Shown: one piece after another, positions 11,253 through 24,091 of the stretch
How the letters are laid out: each line of letters opens with the position of its first letter
Position numbering within the stretch: position 1 is the stretch's first letter
Origin: Trichodelitschia bisporula
Lineage: Eukaryota > Ascomycota > Dothideomycetes > Phaeotrichales > Phaeotrichaceae
Length of the DNA: 64,000 bases
Assembly: GCA_010356995.1 (NCBI GenBank)
Contig: ML996688.1
Span: 1,240,001 to 1,304,000 of the forward strand
Direction: 5' to 3'
Made by a program: the position numbers and the translations under genes
Notes under the pieces: generated by a model
Told to the model about the DNA's origin: nothing
The model's database searches: none
The model's input: the letters and a program-made list of their open reading frames with translations, nothing else

Positions 11253-13149
11253 TCAGTGCTGAGTGGGGAAAGAAATGTCAGCGTGGGAGCGGTGCCAATG
11301 GAATCGCGGGGAACTCACGTCAACATCATCCCATGCCCTTCCTTGGACATTCTCCAGCTCGTCCATACTCATAATCTTCCCCGTGGTGACTGCGAAAAAA
11401 GGTCATTCGTCAGTCACGCCAAAAAAAAAGCGACAGCGAGGATTGGAAGAGAAGTGCTTACAGTAGCCTGCATGGATCTTCGCATCAATCTCCACTCTGC
11501 TGTCTTCTGGAATCAGCTCATCTGGGATAGGAACCCGCTCGTGAATTGGGATGCCCTGCTCAACAATAGCGTCGTGCTTCATGTTGGACATGCTTAGCAT
11601 CCGGTCAATCTTCGTGATGCCCAGCCAGTGCAGAATGTCAGGCATAAGTGCTTGGAAGCGCATATCCTTGACCCCGGCAATGTTTTCCGTTCTCTTGAAG
11701 TACTCGCTCGCTTTGTCTGTGCCGCGTTTCCGCGCATTGTACACGAGATACTTAGTCACTTCGCCAAGTGCGCGACCCTCCTTGCGGAAGTAGATGACGA
11801 CGCCACTGCCGCCCTTTTGTGCTTCTTTCACGGCTTCTTCGACACCGAAAATGAGGTAGGGTCTGCATGTACAGATATCGGATCCGAACACGTCGCTACC
11901 ATTGCATTCGTCGTGCACGCGGAGCGCCAGGCGCACGCTGGCGTCGGACATCTTTGCGGGGTCGCCAAACACATAGACCGTGAGTCCTCCAATGGGCGGC
12001 AGGAAAAGTTTGATGTCCCCACGAGTGATCAACTCAGGGTACGATCCACCAGTCTCTTCAAAGAGGCTACGCCGCAAAGTCCCCTCATCTGCATTCCAGT
12101 CAGCACGTGGTCAGCGGAATTCCGGATCTAGGCTTACCAATTCCGAAGCGCTCTGCGACACCGGGCAGATACCATACAGGCTCAACAGCGATCTTGGTTA
12201 CGGAAAGCTCTCCCTGGTCATTTAAACAGATCCTGCCGTCCGGCACAAGGCGGCCGGTCTTCACGCTATTCTCCAGCTCCGGCAGCTTCATGTGGGCTTT
12301 GGTGATGGCAATAGTTGGCCGGACCTCAATTCCCTCCTTCGAGATGAAGTCCTTGTACAACCAGGGGGCTAGATGCCCGTACGGATCCATGGCTACGATT
12401 TTCTTCGGGTCTCCCCATTGTGGAAATGGTCCGATCTTCGCAGCTGGCTCGGTGTTGGTAAAGTCAGGCTTGTGGTCGGCGTCCAGGTCCTTGCTGGCTA
12501 CGGCCAGGGCGTGATAGATCGCATATGATCCACCATGTGCACCAATTGCTTTCGAATGTTAGATGCGAGCAAATCATAGCTGATTGAGGGGTTACTGCAT
12601 ACCATTTCTCCGCCTAATAGTGCTCCGGTGTCGGGACACCACCACAGGCCCTCTTGCGATGGCATCTTTGTGGCCCCAGTTCATTGGCAGCGGATCGACG
12701 CCAGCCTGGCCCGGATAAGAAGTCAAGATGATCTTGGAGGTGACCGAAGGCCTCCGAGGAGAGACATCGACAGCAGCTGGTACGGCTTCGTATTGGTCGC
12801 TGACCTTTTTGACGCTCTCGGCCTGCTTAGATTCGATGGCGTTTGTGACACTTTTTTGCGGAGTGGTCGGAGTGTTGCCAGTCCTCGATGCCAGTGGGCT
12901 TGCAGCAGCTGCTTCCGGTGTGAATAAGTCATTATGCAACGGCAGTCCGAGCTGTCGTCTGGTCTGGATATATAACGACTCACCATTCTCTGCGACCTCA
13001 TGCACTTGCTTCACGCTGGCGAGGATGTTAACCCGACCATTGATCTCATCAATGGCAGATGCGAGGTGCGAGTTTTCCTGTTGCAAGACTTTGAGGCCTT
13101 CGAGGATTTCACTAAGCACGCCCGATATGTTGTCACTGGAAGTTGCCAT
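11253..13149 (-). CDS. URC1: URC1, GTP cyclohydrolase II-like uracil catabolism protein
   Basis: Protein of the URC route that lets fungi use uracil as a nitrogen source. Exons 13149-12603, 12548-12138, 12088-11462, 11389-11319 and 11258-11253 sum to 554 codons (553 residues). The first about 150 residues are poorly conserved, with a coiled-coil-like start (VLSEILEGLKVLQQ). The URC1 core follows: NAIGAHGGSYAIYHALAVA, WGDPKKIVAMDPYGH, and a GTP cyclohydrolase II-like domain. That domain keeps the zinc cysteines in C-x10-C-x-C spacing (CNGSDVFGSDICTC) and RKEGRALGEVTKY in place of the usual RQEGRGIG. The last coding exon is only six bases (His plus stop), after GYFTTGKIMSMDELE and GRAWDDVD. A 72-nt stop-free stretch in exon 1 (about residues 60-83) has GTGAGT and AG ends and could be a retained or real intron. 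Two genes away lies uracil phosphoribosyltransferase. Confidence 0.93.
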
Positions 13150-14203
13150 GTTGGAGATGCGATTCGCCGTCCTCTGGAGCTACAATGTAAGAGAGAGATG
13201 AGCCGCGTAGCTTTGCTACGTTACCAATAGGTATGGGTTGGATTTAGAAGGGATGTAGGATAAGTCTAAAACGTGTGAGGACAGGAAAGGACACGGATTT
13301 GAGTCTAACGAGGTCTGGAGAGAAGCGGGGGATATCAGATAGTCATACAAACAAAGATAACGGGAGAAGGAAACCACAGACAACGATGAGCGACGGTGTG
13401 AAGGGCTAACTAGATATAGCAGGCGCGACGAGGAGAAAGACAGTCCGTCTCGTTTGACTGATGCGGCTCCTGCGTGTCTGATATGTACCCGTGTGTACCT
13501 GCGGAGCCGTAGTAGCCAACAGCGTACGTAAGAATGTCCACCGGCACACCGATCCAGCAAGGAAACGCACAAAGCTGTCAACTCGAGTAAGTCCATCCGT
13601 TTGCCTGGCTGACCTTCACCCGCATCTCAAAGAAACCGGCGACACCAATCACTGGCGAGAACAAAGGGTCACCGGCTGCAACACGTGAAAAGGCGGTGGA
13701 GCATGGAGATACAGCAGTCCGGAGCTGGGGGTAGGCGGGGCTATTGAGCCGGGTTGAATTGCGGAGACGCTGGGAGCGGCGAAGGACGACGGATTGCGGA
13801 TTACGGACAATCGGTAGATGAGGCAACATAATGACTGCAGGTATCAACCCCTGCTTTTTACATCTGCACGAACAGCACCGTAATACGAATTCTTTGTCGT
13901 TATAGTTGGATTTGGCTGGATTCCATCGCCTTCAGGCTATATGAAAAGATCGTGGCCATCTCCTTTGCCAAAATGCTAGCACAGGTCAGTCATGATTTAT
14001 TTTGGAGGGATAAAGAGATGTGGCCCACCAGTCTCCGCCTGGCAGGGGTCTCGAGCCGGGTCGTCCGCGCCACAGGAAGTCGTCGCCATCCCCGCAACGC
14101 CAAACCACAGCTTAACAACTTCGCCAACTTGCTTTCACAATACCCCGACATATACTTGACTGCACACGTTCTATCCTGCTAAAACTACTGCACGTCTGCC
14201 GTT
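13150..14203. promoter_or_regulatory. Divergent promoter region URC1 / ELF1
   Basis: This 1.05-kb region serves URC1 (leftward) and ELF1 (rightward). GATA-factor-type cores are visible at 13259-13264 (GATAAG), 13356-13360 and near 14008-14012 (GATAA). GATA factors such as AreA drive nitrogen catabolic genes in fungi, so control of URC1 by nitrogen is a plausible inference, not shown. Confidence 0.4.
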
Positions 14204-14733
14204 ATGGGTAAACGGAAGAAGTCCAGTGGCCCGAAGCCCGGTGGGAAGAAGGTGAGCCTGGCTTTGTATGCGAACGCAGTGCATCACGCTAACTGCTCTG
14301 CAGCGCGAAGCACTCCCTACGACGTTCCAATGCTTGTTCTGCAATGTTGACAATTCTGTCACCGTGAAGATCGATAAGAAAGGCGGCATCGGCAAGCTCA
14401 GCTGTAGTGCCTGCGGCCAAACCTTCACAGCTCTCTCGAACTGTAAGAGCCTCCCAGAAGCCGATTGCCAGCGGTGCAGCTTCGCTGACAATACTACAAA
14501 CAGACCTTACAGCTCCGGTCGACATATATTCAGAATGGGTTGATGCTTGCGAGCAAGTCGCCAGCAAGGGCGCTGAGGAGACCTTGCGCCCGGATATGGC
14601 GCAGCGGAAGCGCAACTCTGGCAACATGGCTTCTGCTAGTCATGGAGGTGACGCTCGTGAGATGGCCGATTTTATTCTCGAGGATGAGATGGAGGGCCTC
14701 GACAGCGAAGGCGAGGGTGGTTACGAGGACTGA
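14204..14733 (+). CDS. ELF1: Transcription elongation factor Elf1 (ELOF1)
   Basis: Small zinc-binding factor that binds elongating RNA polymerase II and aids passage through nucleosomes and transcription-coupled repair. Exons 14204-14251, 14304-14442 and 14504-14733 sum to 139 codons (138 residues). It starts MGKRKKSSGPKPGGKK, a basic tail. It has two CxxC knuckles (CLFC and CSAC) around the conserved zinc-ribbon core and continues YLTAPVDIYSEWVDACEQ. The acidic Glu/Asp-rich C-terminal extension is common in fungal Elf1. It is convergent with the UPRT gene (stop to stop 232 bp). Confidence 0.96.
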
Positions 14734-14965
14734 AGAGTCAGGCGTACATTGTGGCTATGTATTATCCGGGCATGTTGGAGATCACGACTGGAGGGTATAT
14801 GCGGCGGGGCGTTAAGGGTCTGTCATGGGGAATCTCCCTATTTTCATGGAAAGTCTCCAATCGCGTTTTCCGTGGTGAGGAATCTCGTTCATCGGCCGTT
14901 TTCTCACCTGATGACATGGCGCTACATAAGCTGTTGGTTTACCCAAGATCAGCGCACAACTAGAA

Positions 14966-15849
<884 letters not shown>

Positions 15850-17117
15850 TGATGCTTGTTTACGGTAGAGTGTCGCGTGCCGGTAAATGGGTTATGTACC
15901 TAGCCGACGGGTGGGGCTTGTGAAGTACTTTACAAGGAGTGGTGGGAGTGAGGCGGCGTTTTAAGTGTTTGGAAATGGGTAGGGTAGACGTTCAGTAGCT
16001 CTTACATAAAGTCGCTCACTGGGATATGCATATCGATATCAACGGCCCTCGCCTAGCAAGACGCCTGATCGACTTTTTTTAAAGGCCGAAAATTAGGAAC
16101 GGTCCTACGGAGTACCCACACCGGGTTCGGGTCCGGGCCGTGGGGATGCACGTTCTTTAGTGCCACGCTTTGCTCAGCCTCGACTTCCTCACATGGGCAA
16201 ATGTCATCCCAGCAGCAGGTGGTTGCACGTTAAAAGATGCAGCAAACGGGGGGGGGTTTGGGCAGAGCGAGGTTGTGACTGGTCCACTCGGTGTGCGAGA
16301 TGCAATCTTTACTGGGCCCTCTGGGGAGCTCTCTTACGGTAACTTCAAAAAGAGGGGCTCGTGAGGGGTAAGCGCCTGGCAAACACAAGGGGTTACGCGC
16401 ATCCGTTCAACCAACCCACAGGACCACAAGGACAAAGACTGCCCAGGGTCTGGGTTCCCCCGCCTTTGGCCTTATCGGCCTTGTCACCTTTGTTCAAGAA
16501 TCCAAGGCCAGTGTGGAGTAGTACGTCGTACGGAGTACGGTACATCGTAGAGGGGGTGCACGGCGTGTTACTGTGCACACTTGTGGTACAGAACCCCACA
16601 CAAAATAATCTGGCCAATGATACAAGCTTTGCACTGTTTCGCCACAGCCCAGCCACAATCAAGGCATCTGCAGGTAAGTTGCGCCTCAGCCGGTGAAAGG
16701 ATGATGACAAGCTGCCTGGTTGCAACAACACCAGAAACCCCCAGGGTCAACGGCAAACAACAGTCCATCTAACTCCGCCATGCATTCTGCCATGTCAACG
16801 CGAAATATCCAAGAAGCAACTGGTATATAGAGACGTAATCGCCCCATCTCTTTACTCTACCGGCGGCGTTGTTACTGCTCCGATCAAGTGAGCAATCCGC
16901 CCCTCGGCCAATCCGCAACTTTTGCACTGGCCCTCTTGGCCGTGCTTCATTCATCCTTCGCCACTCCCGCAACCGCGCAGGGACCTCCACATTCCTGCGC
17001 CGACCTTCAATGGTACTCCAACCCTCCACGCAAACAACCTCCACCATCGTATAGCCACGTTTCACACCACACCCTTCACGCTGATCACGGCAACACATCC
17101 CCCCGACACTGCGCCAA
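15850..17117. promoter_or_regulatory. Divergent promoter region FUR1 / WAPL
   Basis: This 1.27-kb stretch upstream of both FUR1 and WAPL contains two copies of TACGGAGTA (16106-16114 and 16529-16537). No gene is seen. Confidence 0.4.
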
Positions 17118-19960
17118 ATGGCAACATACTCGTACGGCATGTCCACCCAGCGCCGGAAAATCACGACCTACGGGAAGGCGTCGCGCACCACCCAGTACAG
17201 CCTACTGCCAAATGAGCCATCTCCCGAGAAGGCAACGCCTGCTTCGCGAACCTGGAGAGCCGGATTGACGAAGTCCGTTGCCGGTGGCACCTCGCAGTCC
17301 ACGCGACCGAGCTCCGGCAAGCTTGTCCGTCCCGCATCTAGCCGCCCCGCCGCCGAAATGGACGTCTTCGACGTACCCTCTGATGACGACACGGCCGTCA
17401 AGCGCCCTCCAGTCCGCGTCACTCGCAGTGTCAGCCGCCAACCCGAGACCCCGCGACCGAAGACCGCCATAGCCGTGTCCAAAAACAAGGGCGCGCTTGC
17501 TGTGGAGGAGACGTCGTCGACACAATCTGCGGAGACAATAGCCAAGCGCAAGGCAGAGGAAGTGAGAGGTTCCTCCAAGCAGGAAGCGGTGCGCAAAAGA
17601 GCTAAAACGGCGCATGTGGAAGCGAAGGTCGATCTGATCGCTACGAAGGTCACTGCGAAGAAGGTCACTGCGGCGAAGGCCACTGCGACGAAGGTCGCTG
17701 CGACGATGCAAACCGAGGCCTCGGTATGCACATCATCTCACCCCAATGTCAAGCGGCCCGCCGATGCGCAAACTTCCACTGTGGACGAACCCGTCAAGAA
17801 ATCGCGTCGCATTGGTGCTACGCCGAATCCGCCTCCCACTACCAGCAAGGGAGTCTCGGCGCCAGCGGCCCTCGCTCGCATGGTCACCAAGCGTGACAGT
17901 CCGCGGAAGGGCACAGCGCGGCGTGTTGCGGTTGGGCCGCCCACGCCTTCCACCCCGCCACCAGCCTCTGGCGATGACATTCTCCTGGAAACTCCGATAC
18001 GAAACACCTCTTCTTCTCCAAAGGCTCCTCGATCGGCTGCTGTCACGCCCCGACAGAAACAAATGTGGGAGAAGCTCTTTGACGACGCCACCGATGGCCC
18101 TAAAGAATGGTCTGCTGGACCATTGGACTCGGCTCCGGTTCCGGCTCCCCGTAACCTGCGTCGTTCCCAATCTGAGGTCGCCTTCCCGCAGAAGAAACGT
18201 GTGCGGCTTGTTGAATCACTAAAGGCAACCGCCGATGTCATCGAAGAGGAGGGGGAATTTTCCTCTGATGAATCTGCAGCGGAGAACTCGCCCGCGAAGT
18301 CCAATGCCGTCATGGACCGCAGTTCTGTGGACCTCCAAGACTCACAGCAGCTCACAAACTCTCAGACTCCAGTGTTCAAGTCAGCGACCACGAAGATCAC
18401 ATATGGTCAGCAGCGCACCTATCTCGAGGACAAGAGCGAGGATGTCTTCCTGAATCTGCTCACCCAAGACATCACGAATGATTCTCAGCGGTTGATCCCA
18501 GAAGATGAACCGGAAGAAGAAAGTCAAGGCCAACCGAAGAGCGTCCATGACCTCAGGGCCGCTGGTTCAAGGAAGCGACTTCTTGACGGCCTGGAGGCGC
18601 TTATCTCCGAAGTTGAGGGGCAAGGAATGAGCTCCATGTCAAGCCGGTGCAGCGCCATGATCGAACTCATCACGAAGCTCAGAGAGCCAGACGCCCTTAC
18701 CTGTTTCTTCGACCACGGTTTGGACCGGTCCTTCGTCCGAAGCTGCAAAGAGCCCTCGGAGATCGCCTTGAACTGCCTTGCGGCCTTTGCCTTCAGCGTT
18801 ATCATTCACGGCGGAGCTAACCTGATGGTTCTTCAGAGCATACAGAAGTCTGACTGGTTTCAAAACGCCTTGACATTGCTGCCTTTTGAACAAGATATGT
18901 CAAAACTCTTCAAGGAGCGCCGGTTCAATATGTCAAGGATTGCGCTCTCCTCGTTTGTCGAACTGCAGGCAACCATTCTGGGCTCTGACATCTGGGCCGA
19001 CGGGAAGCCGAAAGCTGTGTCTCCACGCGCTATCGTACTCCGGACGCTAGATCAGCTTGTACGGCGGATGCGTGAGCTTGGTAGTCGCGATACCATTTTC
19101 GACGACAAACCCATAACTGCTCTTCTGTCCGTTGCCGAGTCGCAGCTCAAGAAGGATGACGATCCGCTAATTTTCGAATTGGTTCTGTCGATTCTGGAGT
19201 CCAATTCTCTGGCGACCCAGATTCCGAAGAAACCCTCTACGTCGTCCATTGGCCATCTCACTTCGATCAGTGGCATCTTGTCGACATTCTTCTCCCGGCC
19301 GCGCACGGAGGCCAGAAGGGTGGAATCGCTGAGCTTGCGACTCTGCCTAAATCTGACAAATAACAATCCCCGTGCGTGCGAAATATTCGCCACTCCTGCG
19401 CTCACCAAACCGCTTCTTAATTCCATCAACGAGATGTTCGCCTCCCTCGACTCAAGCCTCGACAGTCAGGAGCACACGAAGACCCTGGATCAGCTTGTCC
19501 TCACGCTGGGAGCCATGATCAATCTCGCCGAGTTCAGTGAGCTCGCCCGCCTTTCCTTGGTGAAAGGAGATTGCGCTCCGCTTGATCGAGCCGTTAGACT
19601 GTTCCTTGCGAGCCTGGAACGTGCCGAGCAGGTATTTTGCGTCTGCGTCACCCACTTTCCAGAAGCTAACCGTTGCAGGCCGATTCGATGGAGGCATCTC
19701 AGACCAATGTGGCTTACGGCTACCTGGCCGTCTTCCTTGGAAACCTGTGCCAGAACAAGCAAGTTCGGGCCCGTGTTCGTGTCTTACTTCCCGGGCAAGG
19801 TTTGGATTCACTTATTTCGGCGGTTGATGAGTTCATTAAGATCAACCAAAAGGCGGCGAAGGAAATGCTCAATGGACAAGAGGGGAATGAGGTGTACACG
19901 AAGTACACGAACCGTCTGCTGGAGGTTGTTGAGAGGCTGCGATGGGTGCGAGATTCCTGA
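17118..19960 (+). CDS. Cohesin release factor WAPL/Rad61-like
   Basis: Nuclear protein that opens cohesin rings and limits sister cohesion. Exons 17118-19631 and 19679-19960 (47-nt intron) give 931 residues. The N-terminal half is disordered and rich in Ser, Pro, Lys and Ala. It includes the fungal WAPL-type signature MDVFDVPSDDD near residue 76 and KITTYGK/KITYGQQRTYLED motifs. From about residue 470 the protein becomes alpha-helical and Leu-rich, matching a WAPL helical-repeat domain, and it ends ADSMEASQTNVAYGYLAVFL and KYTNRLLEVVERLR. A 15-nt imperfect coding repeat at about 17641-17705 encodes VTAKK/VTAAK/ATATK. The family call rests on these short signatures and the architecture; it is probable, not certain. 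Confidence 0.8.
17641..17705 (+). repeat. Imperfect 15-nt coding tandem repeat in WAPL-like gene
   Basis: About four tandem units of the form aaggycactgcgRcg encode a Lys-Val/Ala-Thr-Ala pattern in the disordered N-terminal region. Confidence 0.7.
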
Positions 19961-20313
19961 GTAATTGAATCATTGACCTTTGCGGCGTTGGGCTTCGGCA
20001 CGACTTATGATAGATACCCATAGTGTTTGAACTAGCGGAATGTAAGGGCTTTTTACGTAGGCATTTTGAGGTGTCAAGCGATATGCTGGCTCCGGCAATG
20101 CTCTCTGGTACATACAGGCAAGACGACTGTCTGCTTCTTAGCTTTGCAATTTACTTGTAGTGATACTGCTAGAACTAGTGTCGGCAAACAGGTGGGCTCC
20201 AATGAGCACCAGCTGCTGTGTAAGATGGGGCTGCCTACATGGCAAGCTGTCAACATGTCGCATCAAATGGCGAGCTTTAAGCAGCTGAGATGCAGGTTCA
20301 CTAACTTCGCGGC
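19961..20313. other. Convergent 3' intergenic space
   Basis: It lies between the WAPL-like stop and the hypothetical gene stop. One TAGAACTA copy occurs at 20170-20177. No gene is seen. Confidence 0.45.
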
Positions 20314-20871
20314 TCACTCATGCCCTTCTAACACACCAAGAGCTTGCAAAACTCTGGATCTTCTTCTGTTATCAGGCTGTTGAGCATCCTGATTCCGCAC
20401 GATCGAGTCGATGGCAGTTCCACAGTCCCGCCTGATCTCGGCATAACTCAGCGTCAGGAATTTCGGGTTGATGAGGAAGTATACGGTTCCAGACAGGGGC
20501 ACCGCGTCTTTAGTGAGGGGGGTGCCAGTCGTACGATTAAGGTTTCGAGCCGCCAACTCCTCACCAAACGCGTCCCTCAGTCTTCGAACGTTGTGATGTC
20601 GAACCGTAGGTTTTAACTTCAGCCTGTTGGGGGTGATGACGTGCCACCAGACGCCCTCTTGTGGACGAGCATTCCATCGGCGTCGGACTTCGATGGAGCG
20701 CGGGTGGGATGCAGCGGTGATGATCAGGCGGCCAGTTGCGCCTATGAGGTACTTCCGTTTGTAGAACTGATATGAGAAGGAAGCATAGGTACCCCGGAGG
20801 GTCGGAATAAGACCGTCGCTAGTTCTTAGATCCATGGCGTAGCGGGCAGACGTCGGGATTGAGGAGGGCAA
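20314..20871 (-). CDS. Hypothetical basic protein, 185 residues
   Basis: Intronless frame of 185 codons with balanced composition and hydrophobic/charged patterning that looks coding. There is no signal peptide or membrane segment. An Arg-rich central block (VRHHNVRRLRDAFGEELAARN) is followed by VYFLINPKFLTLSYAEIRRD and a basic C-terminus. The block is faintly like the RNR-type helix of bacterial RNase P protein (basic residues then RRLR), but the rest gives no confirmation and I would not assign it. The start could also be the second Met (MDLRTSDG, at 20835). It is divergent from eIF1A, with 449 bp between starts. Confidence 0.6.
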   Translation of the reverse strand: MPSSIPTSARYAMDLRTSDGLIPTLRGTYASFSYQFYKRKYLIGATGRLIITAASHPRSIEVRRRWNARPQEGVWWHVITPNRLKLKPTVRHHNVRRLRDAFGEELAARNLNRTTGTPLTKDAVPLSGTVYFLINPKFLTLSYAEIRRDCGTAIDSIVRNQDAQQPDNRRRSRVLQALGVLEGHE

Positions 20872-21320
20872 GGGGGCCCAGAATGTCCTGAGGATTGTCC
20901 GGGTGGTTGGGCGCCGCGACGGGTATATTCACATGGAATTTTATGGAGGCCTAGGAGGTGCTGCTAGAAATTGGGGGCCTGCCAAGTCTGCACTTGAATG
21001 GTACGTAGGCCTAGCGCCACCGAATAATTCATAGCCGACCTGCTTACTCGTTTTGCGGACGGGAGCGGTCACGACCTTTTAAGATGCCCTGGGCCACTAT
21101 TATTTCAGACCTTAGTCACACCCCCACAGCCGGGGAAAGTGACGGCCCGTGGCCGTGGCGGGTGAGGGTCCTCCCAGGCTAGAGCCGATTTGCCCCGCCG
21201 CTGAACGCATTCCCACTCATATTTAACAACTCCACCACCAAACCCTTTGGTCAAACAAAGGCTCCTCTTTACCCCAAAACCGCATCACCTACAGAATCGA
21301 ACCTTTTCCAAAGATCTACT
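20872..21320. promoter_or_regulatory. Promoter region of eIF1A and the hypothetical gene
   Basis: This 449-bp divergent region has a CA/CT-rich leader (about 21220-21320) directly before the eIF1A start. Confidence 0.45.
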
Positions 21321-21939
21321 ATGCCTAAGAACAAGGGCAAGGTATGTTTGTCCTCGACCACGTCCCTTGCATTTGCGCGCGCATCTGCTGACGAGGGGTA
21401 ATGTAGGGTGGTAAGAATCGCCGTCGCGGCAAGAACGAGAACGACAACGAGAAGCGTGAGCTTGTGTTCAAAGAAGATGGCCAAGGTACGTTACTGGTCG
21501 CCAGCGGTGCATCTCACAGAGCGCTGACCGCCGTACAGAATACGCGCAAGTGATCAAGATGCTGGGCAACGGCCGCCTGGAGGCGAAGTGCTTCGATGGT
21601 CCTACACGCCTCGCCCACATACGTGGCAAGCTTCGTAAGAAGGTGTGGATCAACCAAGGCGACATCATCCTGCTGTACGTTTATCGCTCTCCCTGAAACA
21701 CGGTCAAGCTCGCCACTAACGAACCCAGGTCGCTTCGCGAGTACCAAGATGGCAAGGGCGATGTCCTCATGAAGTACTCCGCCGACGAGGCTCGCTCTCT
21801 CAAGGCCTACGGTGAGCTTCCCGAGACGGCGAAGATCAACGAGACCGATACCTATGCGGACGAGACGAACGAGGGCATTGGCTTCGAGTTCGACGAGGAC
21901 CGTAGTGACTCTTCAGAGGTCGAGATCGACGATATCTAG
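21321..21939 (+). CDS. TIF11: Translation initiation factor eIF1A
   Basis: OB-fold factor that binds the 40S A site and directs scanning and start-codon choice. Exons 21321-21341, 21407-21485, 21539-21674 and 21729-21939 sum to 149 codons (148 residues). It has a canonical start [20 protein letters not shown], then the OB-fold stretch [33 protein letters not shown] and [16 protein letters not shown]. The acidic C-terminal tail ends SSEVEIDDI. The first coding exon is 21 nt. Confidence 0.97.
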
Positions 21940-23371
21940 TCGAGGGGCCACACGACGCGTTGCTTGGAGGATGGAAACCCTACTGGACGATCTTTCGCGG
22001 TGGTGCCGCGTATTGCATATCAAGCTCTCGGTCTTTGGCCGCAGACACGTTACGAATGGGGAGGTTTAGCGGGGGAGTTGCGGTTGTTCGGGAGGGCGTA
22101 CATGGTGCCGTTTTGCCATCTGGCGGGTATCAAAAGTCGTCAGCTTTCGGCGACAGTGTAGCGCATCCGCAAAATTGAGCTAGAGTTCCTGGTTCGAGGA
22201 CCTGAAAGTCTTTTGAGTCTGTGATTCCGTATCCATGGTCAAACCAACCACCATCGAGTTACTCCAGGGCAATCATATCCTGGCACATCAGCCAGAAACC
22301 AGTTCAACATCCCATGTCCGATTCTGTATGGTGCCTCAAGATTTGAAGCATATCGCCTATATATAGAAATACAGGCAAAGGCAGCCTATCGGTATCTCTG
22401 CTACCTAGCCGCTTAGACACCATGAATTATCAATCAATCCCCACACCACATCCCAATAAGTTGGGGAACTTGTAGGGGTAGGATGCCCACAGGAGCTGGC
22501 TCGCGTCAACTTTCCATACCCCTCAGGATTGCAGGACTGAGGATCCCCAAGCACCGATGACGGATGCATCTATACACGCTAGACTTCTGATTATGCAGAC
22601 TGCTCGCATTTCAAAGGAGACTCATCCGCATTAAGGTTTAACGACCGGAAGAAAAGACGGGTGGGATAGGAAAAGGCGGTTACGACAGCAAATCAAAATT
22701 CTCTAAACACAAGTTCTGTGTCACCGACGTCGTTCCTTTACCGTTGCTCCCCTTGGCCTCGCGGCTGAGCTTCAAGTTGAAGGCAGCCCGAACTCATTCC
22801 CCGCACGAGGTGCAGCGTCGTATGCGGCTTCGTAAATTGCCGACCAGAGGCGCGACTCAGAACCCCGAAAGCTGTGGAAATTATAGGAAGCTTGCTCCGA
22901 AAATTCCCTTCAGCTCGGTTCGTGGCGGCGACGAGGAGAAGGAGGGATGGGTTACTATGGTAGGCATGCACATGCACATGTTGGTTAGAACTAGTACCCC
23001 GCTTGGTTGGAGGGGGAGAGCCGGCATTACATCAGGCGCGCCGCCCCCAGTAGTCGAAGGGGAGGTCATGAAAAGAAAGCTCTGGCTTTAAGCTCCCCCT
23101 CTCACCCTTCCTTTAGCAATCCCCGTAATGACACTGCACCTTTGCGCTTTGGCTTGTTAGAGTTCTTTGATCGTTCCCTCTGATTGCTTTTCTGTATCTC
23201 TCACAGGCCTTTCGCCAAATCGCCGGAAATCTACCGCTTAAGATCAAAAATCCGTGACGCGCAACCAGTACCAGTCCATCCCTCACAGCGTCGCGCTATT
23301 CCGCCTGTCCCGGTGAACCGCGCCGAACTGCTCATAAACCCCAAACTGTGTCTCCGAATCGAGAAGTCGCC
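21940..23371. promoter_or_regulatory. Intergenic region upstream of Rheb gene
   Basis: This 1.4-kb stretch holds the eIF1A 3' end and the Rheb promoter. One TAGAACTA copy is at 22986-22993. No coding content is recognised. Confidence 0.4.
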
Positions 23372-24091
23372 ATGCCTTCAGCTCCCAAGCAGCGGAAAAT
23401 CGCCTTGGTTGGGAGCCGCTCAGTTGGTATGTCACAAACTCCTACCCATGCCCGGTGCGCCCTGCTGACCACGGGCCAGGCAAATCGTCCCTCACGGTGC
23501 AATTCGTCGATGGCCACTTCGTTGAAAGCTACTACCCCACGATCGAGAATACGTTCAGCAAGGTCATTCGCCTCAAGGGTCAGGATTATACGACGGAGAT
23601 CATAGACACAGCTGGCCAGGTACAGCATCAAGACCTGAGGCAGGAAGCCTACATGGTGCTAACTGCTGCCCCAGGACGAGTACAGCATCCTGAACTCGAA
23701 ACATTTCATCGGCATTCATGGATACATGCTGGTCTACTCTGTCGCGTCCAGACAGTCGTTTGACATGGTTCGCATCATCAGAGACAAGATCCTCAACCAT
23801 CTGGTGCGTCTGGTTCCTGTGATACCGCGCGACGAATGCTCACATATGCAGGGAACCGATTGGGTTCCAATGGTGATTGTAGGCAATAAGTCTGACCTCC
23901 GCCCTGAGCAGCGCCAGATCGACAAAGACGAAGGAAAGGCTCTCGGAGAGGAGTTCAAGTGCTCCTGGACCGAAGCTAGCGCGCGTTACGACACCAATGT
24001 TACCAAAGCCTTTGAACTGATGATATCTGAGATTGAGAAATCGCAGAATCCTAGCGAACCGGCCGGGGGGAACAAGTGCGCGGTCATGTAA
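23372..24091 (+). CDS. Ras-family GTPase Rheb (Rhb1)
   Basis: Small GTPase upstream of TOR that links amino acid supply to growth. Exons 23372-23426, 23480-23619, 23675-23803 and 23852-24091 give 187 residues. The P-loop GSRSVGKSS carries the Arg after Ser that marks Rheb in place of Ras Gly12. Other G boxes are intact: YYPTIENTFSK (effector), DTAGQDEYS, GNKSDL and SARYDTN. The C-terminus NKCAVM is a CAAX box, so farnesylation and endomembrane location are expected. Introns are 53, 55 and 48 nt. Confidence 0.96.
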
